DNA of 64,000 nt from Metellina segmentata (GCA_947359465.1 OX375883.1:20485828-20549827); one strand, 5' to 3'; counted from the stretch's first letter, positions 21,641 through 33,779 are shown. Translations and numbers: made by a program. Notes: a model not told the origin generated them from the letters alone.

Positions 21641-22071
21641 TGTCATTGCAATGATGTTGAGAAATTCAGTCGTATCAGGAATCAAATACAATAAAAACAT
21701 GGATGATACATAGATGTACACAATGGTAAATAAAAGCACGCATTCCAAAATGCATACACTAGCTGATATGCAATCTCTTTGTGTGTGTAATATAACTAAT
21801 GATACTACTATGCCAGTAAAAAAAAAATTCTTAAAAATTGGCTCGGCTCTCTCGTGTTTAATCAAAATGACTCGCTTAAAAATAGAATATTTTGAATTTG
21901 AGTAAAAAAAGTTTGTACAAAAACAGAATTAGGTATGCATACCCTAACATTAAATGTTTGACACAAAAATAAATACACTCAGGGTAGAGTCACATAAATT
22001 GAATCTATGTCATTTACAGCTTGCAAGCCACTAATGCAGTGAGAAACCACTGAACCACAACAGCACCTTTT

Positions 22072-22853
22072 CAGTGGCGGATTTATACTTCTGCCGCCTA
22101 GTGGCTACACTCAACTTCCCAACCCACTCCTTGCCCTCGGCAATGATAATCCCTCTACACCTCACCTCCCTTTTACGCTTTCTTCACATAGGTGTATCAA
22201 TAGCACAAAATCATTAGTACCACCCTAATTTTGTTCAACATTAGGGTGGTACTAATGATAAAACAGTGGTTTGGTATGACCAAACCAGATCGACATATAA
22301 CATTGTTTATTTTAACACATAAGAGAATTTATACAAATATTGACGACCAGCTACAGGCTCAAGCCCAACAAGGCTGGTCCTTTGTTTATGAATTCCCCAA
22401 TTCCCACTGATCATTGCACTTTAGTCGTATCTCTGTGAGACGATTTTTTCACCGCAATTCGTAGTCTTTTTAATATGCCACAAAATAAGATTTGAAAGTG
22501 CTGTTGCTGCCTTGTATTCGCTTTAGTCTTGGAATAAAATTTGAAATACGCAATCAGCAAAACAACTGTTACCAATATTTCAATAACAAATATTGAGAAA
22601 ATACTGTATAGTTGACTATAAGGGACTGTATTTAAATAAAAACTTAGTTTTCAAACGAGCCTATACTCAGTTATGGGGGAGTTAGGTACTCCCCTCACCT
22701 CCTGTAGGCTTCGAGTTTTTTCTAGTAATTTTATACAGTGACATTCAAATTCAAACTGTTATTTTTATTTTTAAATTGTTTAACATTTTTATTGCTGTTG
22801 TGCATTTGGTATTTTTTCAAAACTTTTTGCTGCCCTGGGATAAAATCCACCCT
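22072..22853. mobile_element. CAGTGGCGGATTTA element, right end deleted (copy 1)
   Basis: Left terminus CAGTGGCGGATTTATA at 22072. In copy 2 the same element ends with the matching inverted terminus AAATTTGTCACTG at 50315. Here the sequence breaks off at ~22853, just inside that terminus. Non-coding interior with several short palindromes. Terminus style resembles hAT-type MITEs, but an 8 bp target duplication is not clear. Confidence 0.55.
22210..22259. repeat. Perfect 20 bp hairpin with a 10 nt loop (orientation 1)
   Basis: Left arm 22210-22229 and right arm 22240-22259 are exact reverse complements (core CATTAGTACCACCCTAAT). The loop is TTTGTTCAAC. In copy 2 (49660-49709) the loop is GTTGAACAAA, its exact reverse complement. 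Confidence 0.95.
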
Positions 22854-23335
22854 ACCTCCAAACCAAAAAACTAAGATTACACTTCAAAAACATAATAAAC
22901 GCAATAGAGTGACAATTCAAGATCAAAGCTGAAACACATTTTTCTTATATCTGTCTAACCAACGGTCTAACGAGTAAAATTTTTTCCAGGATGTTATGCA
23001 GTTTCACATCAACGATATCAAAAAACATTTTCAAAATTGAAGGAGATGGTGCTTACTTTTGAGTTTCATCCAATCTTTCAAAGAATACGCCTTAAGACAA
23101 ATTAATTTTTTCTAATTCTTCCACTTACATTACAAAGTCCGTTATTACAATCTACAATCCAGCTCATCTCCTCGACTGTACAGGGATTTTTTCAAATCGG
23201 CACAAAATTTTCCCTGCCGCTACAGAACTAAAAAAAAAGCATAAAACGTATACGCCATCTAGCGGCAATTCGTGTAAGTTTTAACATTAGGATTCTCCTG
23301 TCCCCATCCGCTTTTTGAAAGTGGAGCTGTTGTGT

Positions 23336-23575
23336 AACAACCGTGATACGTCAGTATGCCGCGGAACAACGACGGCGGTCTAAACAAGAGTTTAGAGTTG
23401 TCAATTTAGACGAATAGAATACATTGGAGAATGGGCATCACTGGATTGGACAAATCAATTACGGAGTTTCCGCTCCACATCGAAAGTAGAAAGAGTCGAA
23501 ATATAGATAGCTCAGAATGTTGACAGCTGGTGCAGAATCGGCGGACTGCAAAGCAACGTCTGATGACGAGTTGTG
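23336..23575 (+). other. First-exon-like module, version 1 (copy 1)
   Basis: About 240 bp, homologous to 23850-24111 and to two modules in copy 2. It contains an upstream block with ggattggacaaatcaattac (an inverted CCAAT) and an ATG at 23517. The peptide starts MLTAGAESADCKATSDDE, but the GAG is followed by TTGTGT rather than a splice donor, so this version has lost, or never had, the donor. Confidence 0.4.
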
Positions 23576-23849
23576 TTTCTGTCGGTCCAATAAATACACC
23601 ATCTTCACATTTCTGATCAATTTAAACTCTTTGAATTCTGTTACAGAAACATTATTGTCCACTATAGACCATTATGCAAATATAATAATCCAGCTTTCTA
23701 ATTTATATCCACCACTTTTTTTTTTACGTTATTAGATTTATACATTTGTAGTATACTTATTCTTACACCAGGGAGAATTCAACGGATTTTTTAATTTTTT
23801 TTAATTCGACTCAATTTGAATTACAAATTGAGTTACCGTTTCAATTTCG

Positions 23850-24111
23850 TAGTGAGGGCGTTGTGTGTCGCGGCGTAGCTGGACGGCCGTCTAAACAAGT
23901 GTCCAGAGGTATCATTTCAGACGTACAGAACACGTTGTAGAATGGGCAACACTGGATTGGACCAATCAATTACGGAGTTTCCGCTGCGGCTCACCTCCAC
24001 ATCGAAACTAGAAATAGTCGAATTAAAGATAGTTCTTAAGAGGGGTGGTCACACAATGTTGACAGCTAGTGCAGGATCGGGAGAGCGCAAAGCAACGTCT
24101 GATGACGAGGT
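23850..24111 (+). other. First-exon-like module, version 2 with splice donor
   Basis: An upstream GC-richer leader (gtgtgtcgcggcgtagctgg) and a ggattggacc motif precede an ATG at 24056. It reads MLTASAGSGERKATSDDE (18 codons) and ends exactly at GAG|GTAGGT, a good phase-0 5' splice site at 24110. Start codon, Gly/Ser-rich acidic peptide, donor and CpG-containing leader together suggest a 5' exon of a spliced gene. Downstream exons and product are unknown. Alternatively it is a repeat that only mimics an exon. Confidence 0.4.
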
Positions 24112-27100
24112 AGGTCCGCTATCCTTCAAATTAGAAGGGAGGTGGAATGGGCAACACAGACGGCTGTTTTGGTTAATTTTATTCGAGAAACAAAACGAAG
24201 TGGTTTTTATTCTCTTGTTCAAAGTTTCTAACTTCAGGATCGTTGATGTTAGGAAAACCTTTCTTATCTGATTTTTACTAAGCCAACATATTTGATGCGT
24301 ACTTTATGCAAATCTTATCACAGTTATGCAAATCTTGTCACGTGAGCTTTCATACTGTTAGTAAAGCGGTTGCAATCTGTTGTATCAGTATTTAGACTCG
24401 ACTGGACCATAATTGAATCACTATAGCACAACAGTTTTATTTCTCACCTTTCGACTTTGTTTTTCTTTTATTAAAGTAATATTAAATCTTTTTGTTCTAC
24501 TTACAGTAATGGATCATCGAAGTTAGCTACTTCTGAATGCGGTCACAACTTGGAAGGGTAACCGACTGAATTTTGGATTTCGCTTCAGGAGGTGGCGCCA
24601 TCTTTCGGATCTTCGTTCAGCTGAAACTCTTTTTAACTTTTTCAGCCAATTTAATTCATTTTTTCTTTATAAATTTACTCACTTAAATTATACAAATCAG
24701 CTTTATGTTACACACACCTGATGTTGGGGAGTTAAAGCTGCATTGCAGTAGGTAGGCACTCCGGAAGTGATTGTCCAGTCCAGTGTATCAGTATTCCCGC
24801 TCTCACTTGTTTGAACGGTTACTTGATCTATTCGATCAAGTTATTAGATTTACTTTTAAATGTAACTATGCGTCGATTGTAATATTTGAATCTTAATATA
24901 AATTCATTTGTTATCTTTTGAATAAATTCTAGTTTGGATTCTTAAAGACTTCGTCTCGTGTATTTTTAGTAACTTAAGTTTATATAGCCTAATAGGTGGA
25001 AGTTTATTTTAACTCACTGCGTGTACACTCTAATTGATCTTAAAATTCAATCAGTTGAAGAAAGAGTGAAAATTTCAACAGATTTCAAATGAGCGTAAAT
25101 TTCTACGCCAGATCGATATCAAAAACAGTTTTATTATTCAATTGTTTACCATTCGATTATTTATTAAATAACCAATTATTTATTTAAAGAAAATCACATT
25201 TAAGGTATCGATCTGGTGTCAACTTATCAGCAGATTTTAAATCCGTTGAAATTTTCATTTTGTTTTTAGCGATCCCGATTTTACAAAAACAAACTAATCA
25301 ATGGCAGTCAAAAATGTTTATTTGTTTTTCTCCTCTTTGCTCGAATCGTTTGGCGTATGGAATTAAATATTGCCGCTGTAAGAGAAAAAATGTTCCACAA
25401 CTGTTTGAGACCGCTATGACGACAATCATGGAAATAGCGGCTCTGATAATTTACGTTACGCTCACAAACAACGTTCTCTGGGAAAACAACACCATGTGTT
25501 AGAATAAACAACGTTAGGGATGTTACAAACAGGGTTTTTACAGTAAGTTCTAACTGTGACTACTACGGACCAATTTCTGTGATTCAAAACTGACTGAATC
25601 TGTTTGGTTGAAATGTAAAGTATGTCTAGCCACTATTCTCTCAATATGTATTCGCCGGAATTCTCTAAATTATGTTTTAAAATTTTTAGTAATACAACTT
25701 CGTCGAAGGAATTCATATTAAAGTCGGAAACAGTCGTGGATTGCTAGAATACAATATAGGTAGTATACCCGTTTTTATGCATCCAGATCTACTGTAATAT
25801 TTTTTAATGTAATAAAAAGCAATGTGTTACTCAATAAACATTCAATTCAAAATGAATGGAACAATTTTATTCCCCTGTAATTAATTTTTTTAAAGATACT
25901 TTTCTCCCTTTATAAACTAGTATTGGTAACTTAAATGGTTTTTGTAGATCATATTTTTTCGATACTTTTCATGTAATAAAATTTTAGAATTAATCAAACA
26001 TTAAAATCCAGAGATATGCATTAGAATACTTGATTATTTTATCTCTAATTGAATTCAAATTTTAATTATATACCTATTTTCTCTCTTTTAAGTCCGTTTC
26101 ACCAAATAACTTTTATCTAAAATATTTGTTTGTTGAAGAAAAATGATTTCATTGTAGTATGTGTAGTAAGACAATAAGACAATTCCTTACATCTGATAAT
26201 CTGAGGTACTGAAATATTCAAAGAACAACCCCAAAACATTAAGAACATTTTCTAAAAATCCAGTAACATCCGAATTCATTCGTAGTGTAGTGTTTGTTGT
26301 GTGCAAAGACTGAAGTTTGAAATATAACAATTTTGTTTAAGACGAAGACAACACAAGAAGAACAACAGAAAAGTAAAAATATTTTGGAGCTTTTCGTGCA
26401 TAGCGCGTGCTCAAAACTTTCGCCGCGAGAGAGGTCACATATCGTCTGCTCTTGGCAAGGACCCAAGATTTTCAATGTGTACTCTAGTATTTATAGCACT
26501 TTAATTTAAAGAAAAATGATTTCTTTTCCCTAAGATATTTCTTTTTCAATCATTTTTGTAAATTCCTACGCGAATTTTTTTTAAAGATTGTCTTCATATT
26601 AAATTGCATACATTTACTCAATTTTAATGTAAAATTTATAACTTATATTAAAATTGAGTTTCAACCCTAGAGAGTGATTCATCGACTTTTGACTTGTTTC
26701 AACGAATTCTGTCCCATACTTTAGTTAATAAATCATACAATATTGATTAAAATTTTATTTAAAATTAATTATTTTAAATTTTTTTTACCCAATTCATTAT
26801 TGGCTGTTTGCTTATGCTAACAGATTTCTATTGATTTTTATTCTAAACATGTCATCAGTTGAAAATACACGCAGTAGATTTCAGAAGTCAGTTTTCTGCT
26901 ATATATATTTTTTCCTCTTCTGACGAGGGTTTGTAATTTTTACACTAAACGTGCATATTAAAAGCTACATTTTCATAAATATGCTTTATGCTTTTCGTGT
27001 ATGAACTCAGTAATTTAAATTGAATTACAATGGCAGGCGTAAGTGATTACATAATTTAAAAACTATTTTTTTTTATTTGAAAAGGCTTTAAATACTTACA

Positions 27101-27547
27101 AAAAATTAAAATAAAAGAAAAAAAACTGAAATATATTTCAAAAATTATTTTATTTAAATTACGTAATGCTCAAACTCTTCATAATTATTTATTTCGTATT
27201 GTTATAGAAATTCCAAACCTTATTTCTTATACACAGGTTGTAGCATAGGAAAGTAAATTTTATCTAAATATTATCCACAACTCTTTCAGCCATAAATTGT
27301 CTCGTTTACCATTGCTTTACTTCCTGATATCCTTTTCCGCCCTTCAGATTTACCATGCGAACCTCCAATCCTGAAATGGGATTTCTTTCAAATTTTTATT
27401 TTTCGTTTTGTTTTCCAAATTATTTGAACAAGTCAAACTTTTCTGTGAAAAATCTAGTAACTTTGACTTGTTTCAACAATTTCTGTCCCATACTTTAGTT
27501 TATAAATAATACAATTTTTGTAAAATATTAATTAAAATGTGAAGTAG
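24112..27547. other. AT-rich duplicated sequence without a supported gene
   Basis: Nearly identical in copy 2 (52234-55818) apart from the hAT insertion there. ORFs of up to ~80 codons are shared only because the DNA is duplicated. Contains ggtggcgccatctttcgg at 24593. Confidence 0.5.
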
Positions 27548-27612
27548 TTAATTTACGACACACTGGCGTAACTACGGACTATTGTCGACGGTCCGCGATC
27601 AAACCCAAAGAC
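27548..27612 (-). repeat. SINE-A tail remnant (copy 1)
   Basis: gttaatttacgacacactgg, then actattgtcgacggtccgcg, the inverted SINE tail, decayed. Present identically in copy 2, so it predates the duplication. Confidence 0.6.
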
Positions 27613-28761
27613 AATAGAGATAGATATTCTATTTAGTAGTACTTTAAAATTGATAAGCATAGTGAAAGTATATCATTTTTCTCTAAAACACAGGGAATAT
27701 TCTAACGAGTAACAATTTTATTTGTTTTGAAAACACAGTATGACAAAGAATCAATGTTATTACAAACAATAAAAATTAAATATTCAGTCATCATAAATTT
27801 TTGTACTTGCATTACGATATTTCAGAATGCATTCATTACCGCTGTAAACATCATTGTGTTGATCCTCCCTCTGAAACGGTTTCATCAAAAGAGGCGAACT
27901 TTATAGAAAGCAAAAAATAAAAACAAGTCCTAGTGTTGTTACTCGAAAAAAAAATATAACTAAATAAATAATCATTGATAGCTGAAGAACGATCAAAAAA
28001 ATTGTAATTTAAAACAGCGAATTTAAAATGTTTTTATCTGAACTTTCCTTAAAACTGTCGAGAGAGAGAACTTCTTTTTTTGTTTAGAAAATGGCGCGGG
28101 AATCTGGTATGTCATAAAGCAACATGAAGCCTACTTAAGCATCCGGTTAAAAATCCTCCAGAGAAATCCGAATCCGTAAGATATTTTTTGAATTTGCATT
28201 GGTATTTGTTTAAATTATTGCTTCCTAAAAAGTTTCCAAAAGAAGTATCCCAGGTAGCAAATGAAATTTTTTTAGGGTTGTCATTGAAAAATGTGTATGA
28301 GGTGTGCCCCAGCGTGTTATATTAATGTTCGAAAGAATATAATAGAATTTACCGCAATAAATACTTGCCTGAAATTTAAAAGAAGCTTGTACTTCAATTA
28401 CTTAAAACTTATATTTTAAAATAAGTTTAATAGTATCCTTAAAATTGTGATTTTTCTCAAATACTGTCACTTTTCTTGCAGGGTATACGATATGTCAGTC
28501 AATATTGCCAAGCGTAAAAATGATTTCCTGTTAATAATGCTAAATATCGGTTGTCGACATTGATAAATATTTTTTTCTGACATTGCTCAATGAGTTTTAA
28601 TATTATTATTTCTCGATGTGCTTTTTTGTTAATGCTCAATATTAGCTTTATGATACTGCTCGATGTTCTTTTTTAACATTAATCAATATCTGCTTCACAA
28701 TATTGAGTTATTTTCATATTTTAACATTTATGACATATTTTAACTTTTAATTATTAGAACA
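27613..28761. other. AT-rich sequence with a degenerate repeated phrase
   Basis: 28530-28740 contains several diverged copies of a phrase like acattgctcaatgttctttt, perhaps an old minisatellite. A (GA)n tract at 28060 is longer in copy 2. No gene recognised. Confidence 0.4.
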
Positions 28762-29005
28762 TGCCGTGGTTTCGGTGTTTTCCTCTAGATCGGAAGGTCC
28801 CCGGTTCGAATCCGGGTTCGGGCATAGATGTTTGTAAGCGTATACCAGCTCAGGTCGTCTTCTGAACATGGTTTAAAATTACGAAGTATAAATTGTTAGG
28901 GGCAATGATGGTCCTCCCACTGGGTGCTCCTTCACAAGTGGCCCTCACTTCCGGCCTTGTAGTGGTCAATGACTTAGGTCAAATGTGCCCGCCATTAGAA
29001 AAAAA
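28762..29005 (+). repeat. SINE-B/A hybrid with 13 bp target-site duplication
   Basis: tRNA-like head with an intact B box (ggttcgaatcc), then part of the SINE-A body (ccagctcagg, gtttaaaattacgaag). It then switches to the SINE-B body (gttaggggcaatgatggtcc, tcacttccggccttgtagtg) and ends gcccgccattag plus poly-A. Flanked by AATTATTAGAACA at 28749-28761 and 29006-29018, direct evidence of retrotransposition. Confidence 0.9.
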
Positions 29006-29018
29006 AATTATTAGAACA

Positions 29019-30449
29019 CATTTTTAATGATTGTCTTTTCACAGCATTGCCTTTCTTGTGTGGTGTAAAAACGTAGCTTCTAGTAGAATCCGGAGTTAAT
29101 TCCATAATTAATAACAAAATACTCAAACGTAGTGATTAAAATTCAAACAACAAATGCAACGCACGTAAATTGAAAGATGAGTAAATACTAAGTATCTGCC
29201 AATGGCAACGAGAATCGAGAGCGTGCGGAAAATGCTGGTTGCTCTTACTGGCGGGCACACAAGCGATTCTAAATGAAATTACTACGCCGCACGTAAAAGG
29301 CAAAATATTCAACATTTCACGCTAATTACGACAAACAATCGTTAGATGTGTGGGGTTAACAAATTAATCACATTTCTAAGTTGCAGTGCCTCATTACACT
29401 CAAATATCGGATAAGGCGTTGGAAACTCTCTTGTTTCGTTTGCTCTCAGCGTATTCCTATACTTCCAAGAAAGCCTGTCACCGAGTATAATTTTTAACAC
29501 GATAAAATAATCCTCACTTTCTCAGAATGTCAGCTTGCACACACATCGGTTTCGGCTGTGCGATATAAAATATATAACGATAAATTCTTTCGGTGGCTTG
29601 AAGAGTGTGGATGCTTACACACAGTACTCAAGTCAAGACAGGATATCCTTTATCCCGTCGCGTCGATTGCCACTACATCAGACGACTGTCGTTGTTTATT
29701 TTATTCGATAGTCCAAGTTTTTATCTTTGCGATGGTTAAAAGATAGAGAAAATTTCATCGGAATTGATACCTGCGAAAAATTTTACACCAAATCGATACC
29801 TTAAATATGTTTTAATCAAACTTTTGTTAAATTATTCCCCAGTCGTTAAACCAGCCGTAGTTCCATTTGTGCTACACATGCTCTGAAAGAGAGAAGGTTG
29901 GATTAGTCTATTTCGGATAATCTTATTGTAGTTAAATTGACTGATGTGTGCTGTCATCTACGCATTTTATTGGTAGGTACATATCTGCAATATCCATCGG
30001 GCTAAACTGACATGTGTACCGCCCTTGTGTACACACCTTTGATGTTTATTGCTCTATGATAATGTCTTCGTACTTCAAATGTTTGCATTCATCTAAATCG
30101 TTGTTTTCAAATAATTGTTGGACTGAACTTTATATGTCAACTGCAATTTTAAATTTACATGTCCTTGCAAAATGTGTTCAACCTATTGCTATAACAATTT
30201 TGAATGCATTTTGTATGCATCTAAATTTCAATAAAGAAGTCATCCTAACCTCCCTTCACCAAGCTCTAAACCTTATAGTAAGTTCGGAAGGTGTAGCAAC
30301 CATATTCACAAGTCTCGAGGAGTAAGAGTTAACTCGAGGATTAGCAAGAACAGTATTCTCAAACGGCGTGTTAAGTGATCCGGGGATTAAAATGAGACGG
30401 TCGCTGGGATTGACTACTACCGTCTACTCACGATCACTTAATATGTTTT
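29019..30449. other. AT-rich sequence; no supported gene
   Basis: Includes the ~356 bp block 29130-29485 that is absent from copy 2. ORFs at 29558-29746 and 30014-30325 carry no recognisable motif and drift in copy 2. Confidence 0.4.
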
Positions 30450-31570
30450 TACCAATCCTTCACTGTCTAGCGGAAGCTAGACATCGTGCATGAGACCATA
30501 CACCCTTAAAAAATCCATATCCAGCAAAGGATCCGTCTCAAAAGTCTCCCTAGATAAGCGTAGGCAAGTGAGGATGTGCTCTGGAGACGCACTTTCCACA
30601 CTTTGCGCAGACCGGAAAAACCTTGACACCGTGGCTATAGGAGCAACTCCTCAGGTGACCGCTAGCAAATCTAGACAGTGCCGTCTAGTCGGACCTATCA
30701 CAGGCAAGGCAAATGAAGCCACCAGGACTACTCCGACCAACCATGGGATGGACGAACCCTCCACGTCTTTAAATCTTTGTTTTGCTTGATGGAGTAAAGC
30801 TTTTCAAATGTTAAGGAGGGAACTGAACTCAAAGGTTCAGCCGAACCCTGCTTTGACAAATCGTCGGAAACCTCGTTTCCATAAATTTCTACGTGGGAGG
30901 GTATCCATTGGAGGTGCACTTCATGATCGAGGCCTATATGTCTAAGTAATTTCAGTATAGAGATGCCAGTACGGTCTCTCACGTTGTTCCAGTCTTTCAA
31001 GTGCTGAATTGAACTTCTACTATCTGATAATATCCATACCGCTCCAAAATTGATTCATTCAAAATGCCTCAAGTCCGGTCTCTATAGCCAACATTTCACT
31101 TCTAAATGCCGAATATCTGCTGAGTGTAAAATTCTGAATATGTACTCCAGGGATTTCGTTGATTATCCGAAGTGCCATCTGCCTCATTAGAGCCGGGAGT
31201 GTACAAGCTTTGTTTAGGGATTGATGTAGTTCTGTATGAAAGAATACTTCCTTTTTTCAGGGAGTGACCTTCAACCCTCCGGCTGATTCAATTCAGCTCC
31301 GTAGCTTGGCTCTTAGGACTGTTTTTCTTTAATCTTTGGTTACTCTTCCACCCTACTAGATAATCCGATGTACGATTGTGAGAGCCATAGCTTATAAGTT
31401 TATTAAAATATTTCTCCAAGCTAGCTTCTCCTCTGAATCATCTCAGTGGCTGTAAGTCTGCTTCATACAACGCTGTATCGTTAGGACAATTATTTCTCAA
31501 ATCTGTGATGATGCGAACCGCGCTCATTGTTCTCTTTCTAATTTCTCTAAGTTAGATTTTGAAGCGCAAA
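30450..31570 (-). pseudogene. Non-LTR retrotransposon ORF2 C-terminus, RNase H (copy 1)
   Basis: Minus-strand remnant of the end of a Jockey/I/R1-like ORF2. In order: a connecting region (YFNKLISYGSHNRT), an RNase H domain (SDSRSSIQHL; LQWIPSHVEIYGNEVSDDL, the W-I-P-x-H ... G-N-E-x-x-D signature) and a C-terminal Cys-rich tail (CAKCGKC). Copy 1 is more broken than copy 2: a 27 bp deletion removes the segment equivalent to 59209-59235, and small deletions near 31060 shift the frame. Reverse transcriptase and endonuclease are absent, so this is a 5'-truncated dead copy. Confidence 0.75.
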
Positions 31571-32414
31571 AATAAACAGGTAATAATATGTCACGTAATA
31601 TTGTTTACATTGGTTACAACGCCCGAATCTGCATTCATACTGATCAAGCACGTACTTCGCCGTAGAATTGATTCCAAATTGTGAATAAATAGGACTCATA
31701 CAGCATTTTAATATGGGTCTGGGAAAAGAAATGCAAAGGTATTTAATTTCATATTGGATTTTTATGCAAACCTAGATTTTGCAAGAAAGAATGGTACACA
31801 ATGTCTTGACAGATGTATTTAATCCGATTATCTTTGTATTTGTAATTATTATCTTTCATTCGTAATAAATCAACAGAATATTTTTTATTCTACGACGAAT
31901 GTGTATCTGCCAAGGTCGTATTCTAGCGTTCGCACTCTCCGGCTTAGTGCTCTCCCATCATCTATCTTTTCTCCAAGCTGCTTGTTTAAGATTAACGTAG
32001 CTACCTTTATTTTAATTTTTCTTTTGAATTTCAATAAAATTATGTTTTAAATTTTCCATTTAAGCAATATTATGATGAGGACATGAGCTCCTATGGAGCA
32101 GGTGCTCCGTAATAATACGTTCAATCCAGTCGTCGCAAGTACATTGCAATTTAGCATAGAATGAAATGTGTTATCCATTTAGTTTAGCTCGCATGCAGAC
32201 GACGGTGAATAAAAAGACCTTTAAATATTGGTCTCGACAAATGAAAAAATTGAATAGAATCTGTTATAATCAAAAATTGTTAGCTTTCAATTCCTCAATT
32301 ATATTTTCAAAATTAGTTAAGCATATTTCTAACAGATGACATGGAATAAACGCGGAGACCAGAAGCTGTGCGATCTCTCTCATATTGTTGCCATTCTTAT
32401 CAAACCAAATTACA
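31571..32414. other. AT-rich end of duplication copy 1
   Basis: The homology with copy 2 ends near 32265. A local patch at 31850-31870 is replaced by unrelated sequence in copy 2 (59818-59870). No gene seen. Confidence 0.5.
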
Positions 32415-32562
32415 CGAAAATATAATAGTAACTAGTGTGCAAACGATACTACGAAAATATAACAGTAATAAGTGTACAAACGATAACGCAAAAATATTAC
32501 AGTAACTAATGTGCAAACAATAATTCGAAAATATAACAGTAACTAATGTGGAAACAATAATT
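32415..32562. repeat. 37 bp minisatellite, four units
   Basis: Four contiguous units of exactly 37 bp starting at 32415, 32452, 32489 and 32526, each beginning c(g/a)aaaatat and carrying agtaa(c/t)(t/a)a and caaac/gaaac. A partial fifth unit follows. Confidence 0.9.
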
Positions 32563-32869
32563 CGAACTACTACTTTTAACATAAATAAATTCGCTATAAG
32601 GCAGCGCCATATTTTGGTACATTTGCGCCCAATGTCATGTGAAGATCTGAATGAAAATTCGACTATTTGAATCCATCTTTGCAGAGAAATCTTCGTGGTA
32701 GTTTCAGATCATTTATGTATCATCCAATGTAGGTGGTTTGTTTCTTTACACTGAATATGCCTTTCGTTCGAATCAAACACACCAGTACGCCTGTATGTTT
32801 TTCTCCATCACATACACGCAACTTGTATATGGATTCAAAATTGACATACGAATCCCAGATTACGTTAAT

Positions 32870-32990
32870 AACAACCTGTGCAATTATTTATACTATGAGC
32901 GTAAAAATAAATTTTATTTAATTTAATGAGCGAAAAAATAATTTTAATTTCTTATAATGACCGCAAAAATAATTTTTATTTAATATTATC
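32870..32990. repeat. Short AT-rich tandem repeat
   Basis: About three units of ~35 bp, each with a (t/a)atga(g/c)cg(t/a/c)aaaa core followed by a T-rich stretch, directly before the Tc1-type terminus at 32993. Confidence 0.6.
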
Positions 32991-32992
32991 TA

Positions 32993-33776
32993 CACTGCTC
33001 AAAAGAATTAGTGGAGCACATAGTTTTAACAAAATTATGCAAATAATTCTACTTTAAACTAACGTAATCACGTTGGGTTCGTGTGGAAGTTTGGAAAGTG
33101 GGGTGCCGGCTGAGGTGTTGCCTCGTCATCTTGCCGTAGTTCAAAATTACGAGGTGTCGTCCTCGGATCTTTTCATGGAGAGATTTATCCCAGACCGTCG
33201 TAAGTAGGCCGTTGTCTTGCTCTAGTACAACGTCAACTAAAAATTACCAATTAAACTAACGTAAAACGAAACAGCCAAAGTCTAAATTGTAGCAGAAAAC
33301 AAAAGAAGAAAACTTCATATGCAAATAAACTTTCATGACGTCAAATACCCGAAATCGGGCGATTTCACAGCTTATTTTCACTGTCTCACTCGTATAACGC
33401 AATTGTTCCATGGTTTGGCGAATTATCAGGAGACTGGTATCCGGACAAACACAAAGGGAGTGTAGTGAAATCTGTTGGAGTGTCAAGGTGTGTCATTTCA
33501 GGACTGTGGAATCGATTCCAAGAAACACAAGGAATGTTAGATTTCGGCCAGGGCAAGGTCACTCACGTGCTAAACACAGCAATTGATCACCGGCATCTAA
33601 TGTTTACAGGTCGTCGATACAGAAGACGCAAATCTACTCCGCTCCAAAGACAGTTTCCTTCGGTAACAGGAATGAGTAGGTCAAGACAAATAGTCCGAAA
33701 TAGGCTGTTCGGCTGGCAGACGGCGTACCCTGACACGATCATCGACGTGATGAACGAGAAATCGGGATTAATCTGA
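32993..33776 (+). pseudogene. Tc1-like element, 5' half with broken transposase
   Basis: A Tc1-type terminus CACTGCTCAAAAGAATTAGT starts at 32993 after TA. A transposase N-terminus runs from ~33412: (R)LVSGQTQRE in one frame, then VSRCVISGLWNRFQETQG and later SVTGMSRSRQIVRNRLFGW. These match the paired HTH domain of Tc1-like proteins (GxTQRExA..xGVSRSVISRLWNRFQETG). A frameshift lies near 33470, the DDE catalytic region is missing, and a SINE is inserted at 33068. The right terminus was not found. Confidence 0.7.
33068..33250 (+). repeat. 5'-truncated SINE-A with 14 bp target duplication
   Basis: Starts tcacgttgggttcgtg in the SINE body and ends aaaattaccaa. Flanked by TTAAACTAACGTAA at 33054-33067 and 33251-33264. 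It sits inside the Tc1-like element, so it inserted later. Confidence 0.9.
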
Positions 33777-33779
33777 CCA

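Larger units (their letters stand above)
20380..32265 (+). repeat. Segmental duplication, copy 1 (~11.9 kb)
   Basis: Direct repeat of 47818-60290. Homology starts abruptly around ttttaaaaaaattaaaagag and ends around gacctttaaatattgg, with unrelated flanks. Order of all internal features is preserved. Differences are scattered substitutions plus several clean indels: this copy lacks ~650 bp present near 50302-50965, lacks the hAT insertion at 53594-53746, and has ~356 bp (29130-29485) missing from copy 2. Confidence 0.9.

Noticed and set aside
26239..26475. 78-codon minus ORF preserved in both duplicates (also 54525-54761)
   Set aside because: Preservation follows from recent duplication of the DNA, surrounding non-coding DNA is equally similar, and no domain is recognisable.
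28790..28830. tRNA gene candidate (ggttcgaatccggg)
   Set aside because: Same reason: head of a SINE flanked by a 13 bp target duplication.
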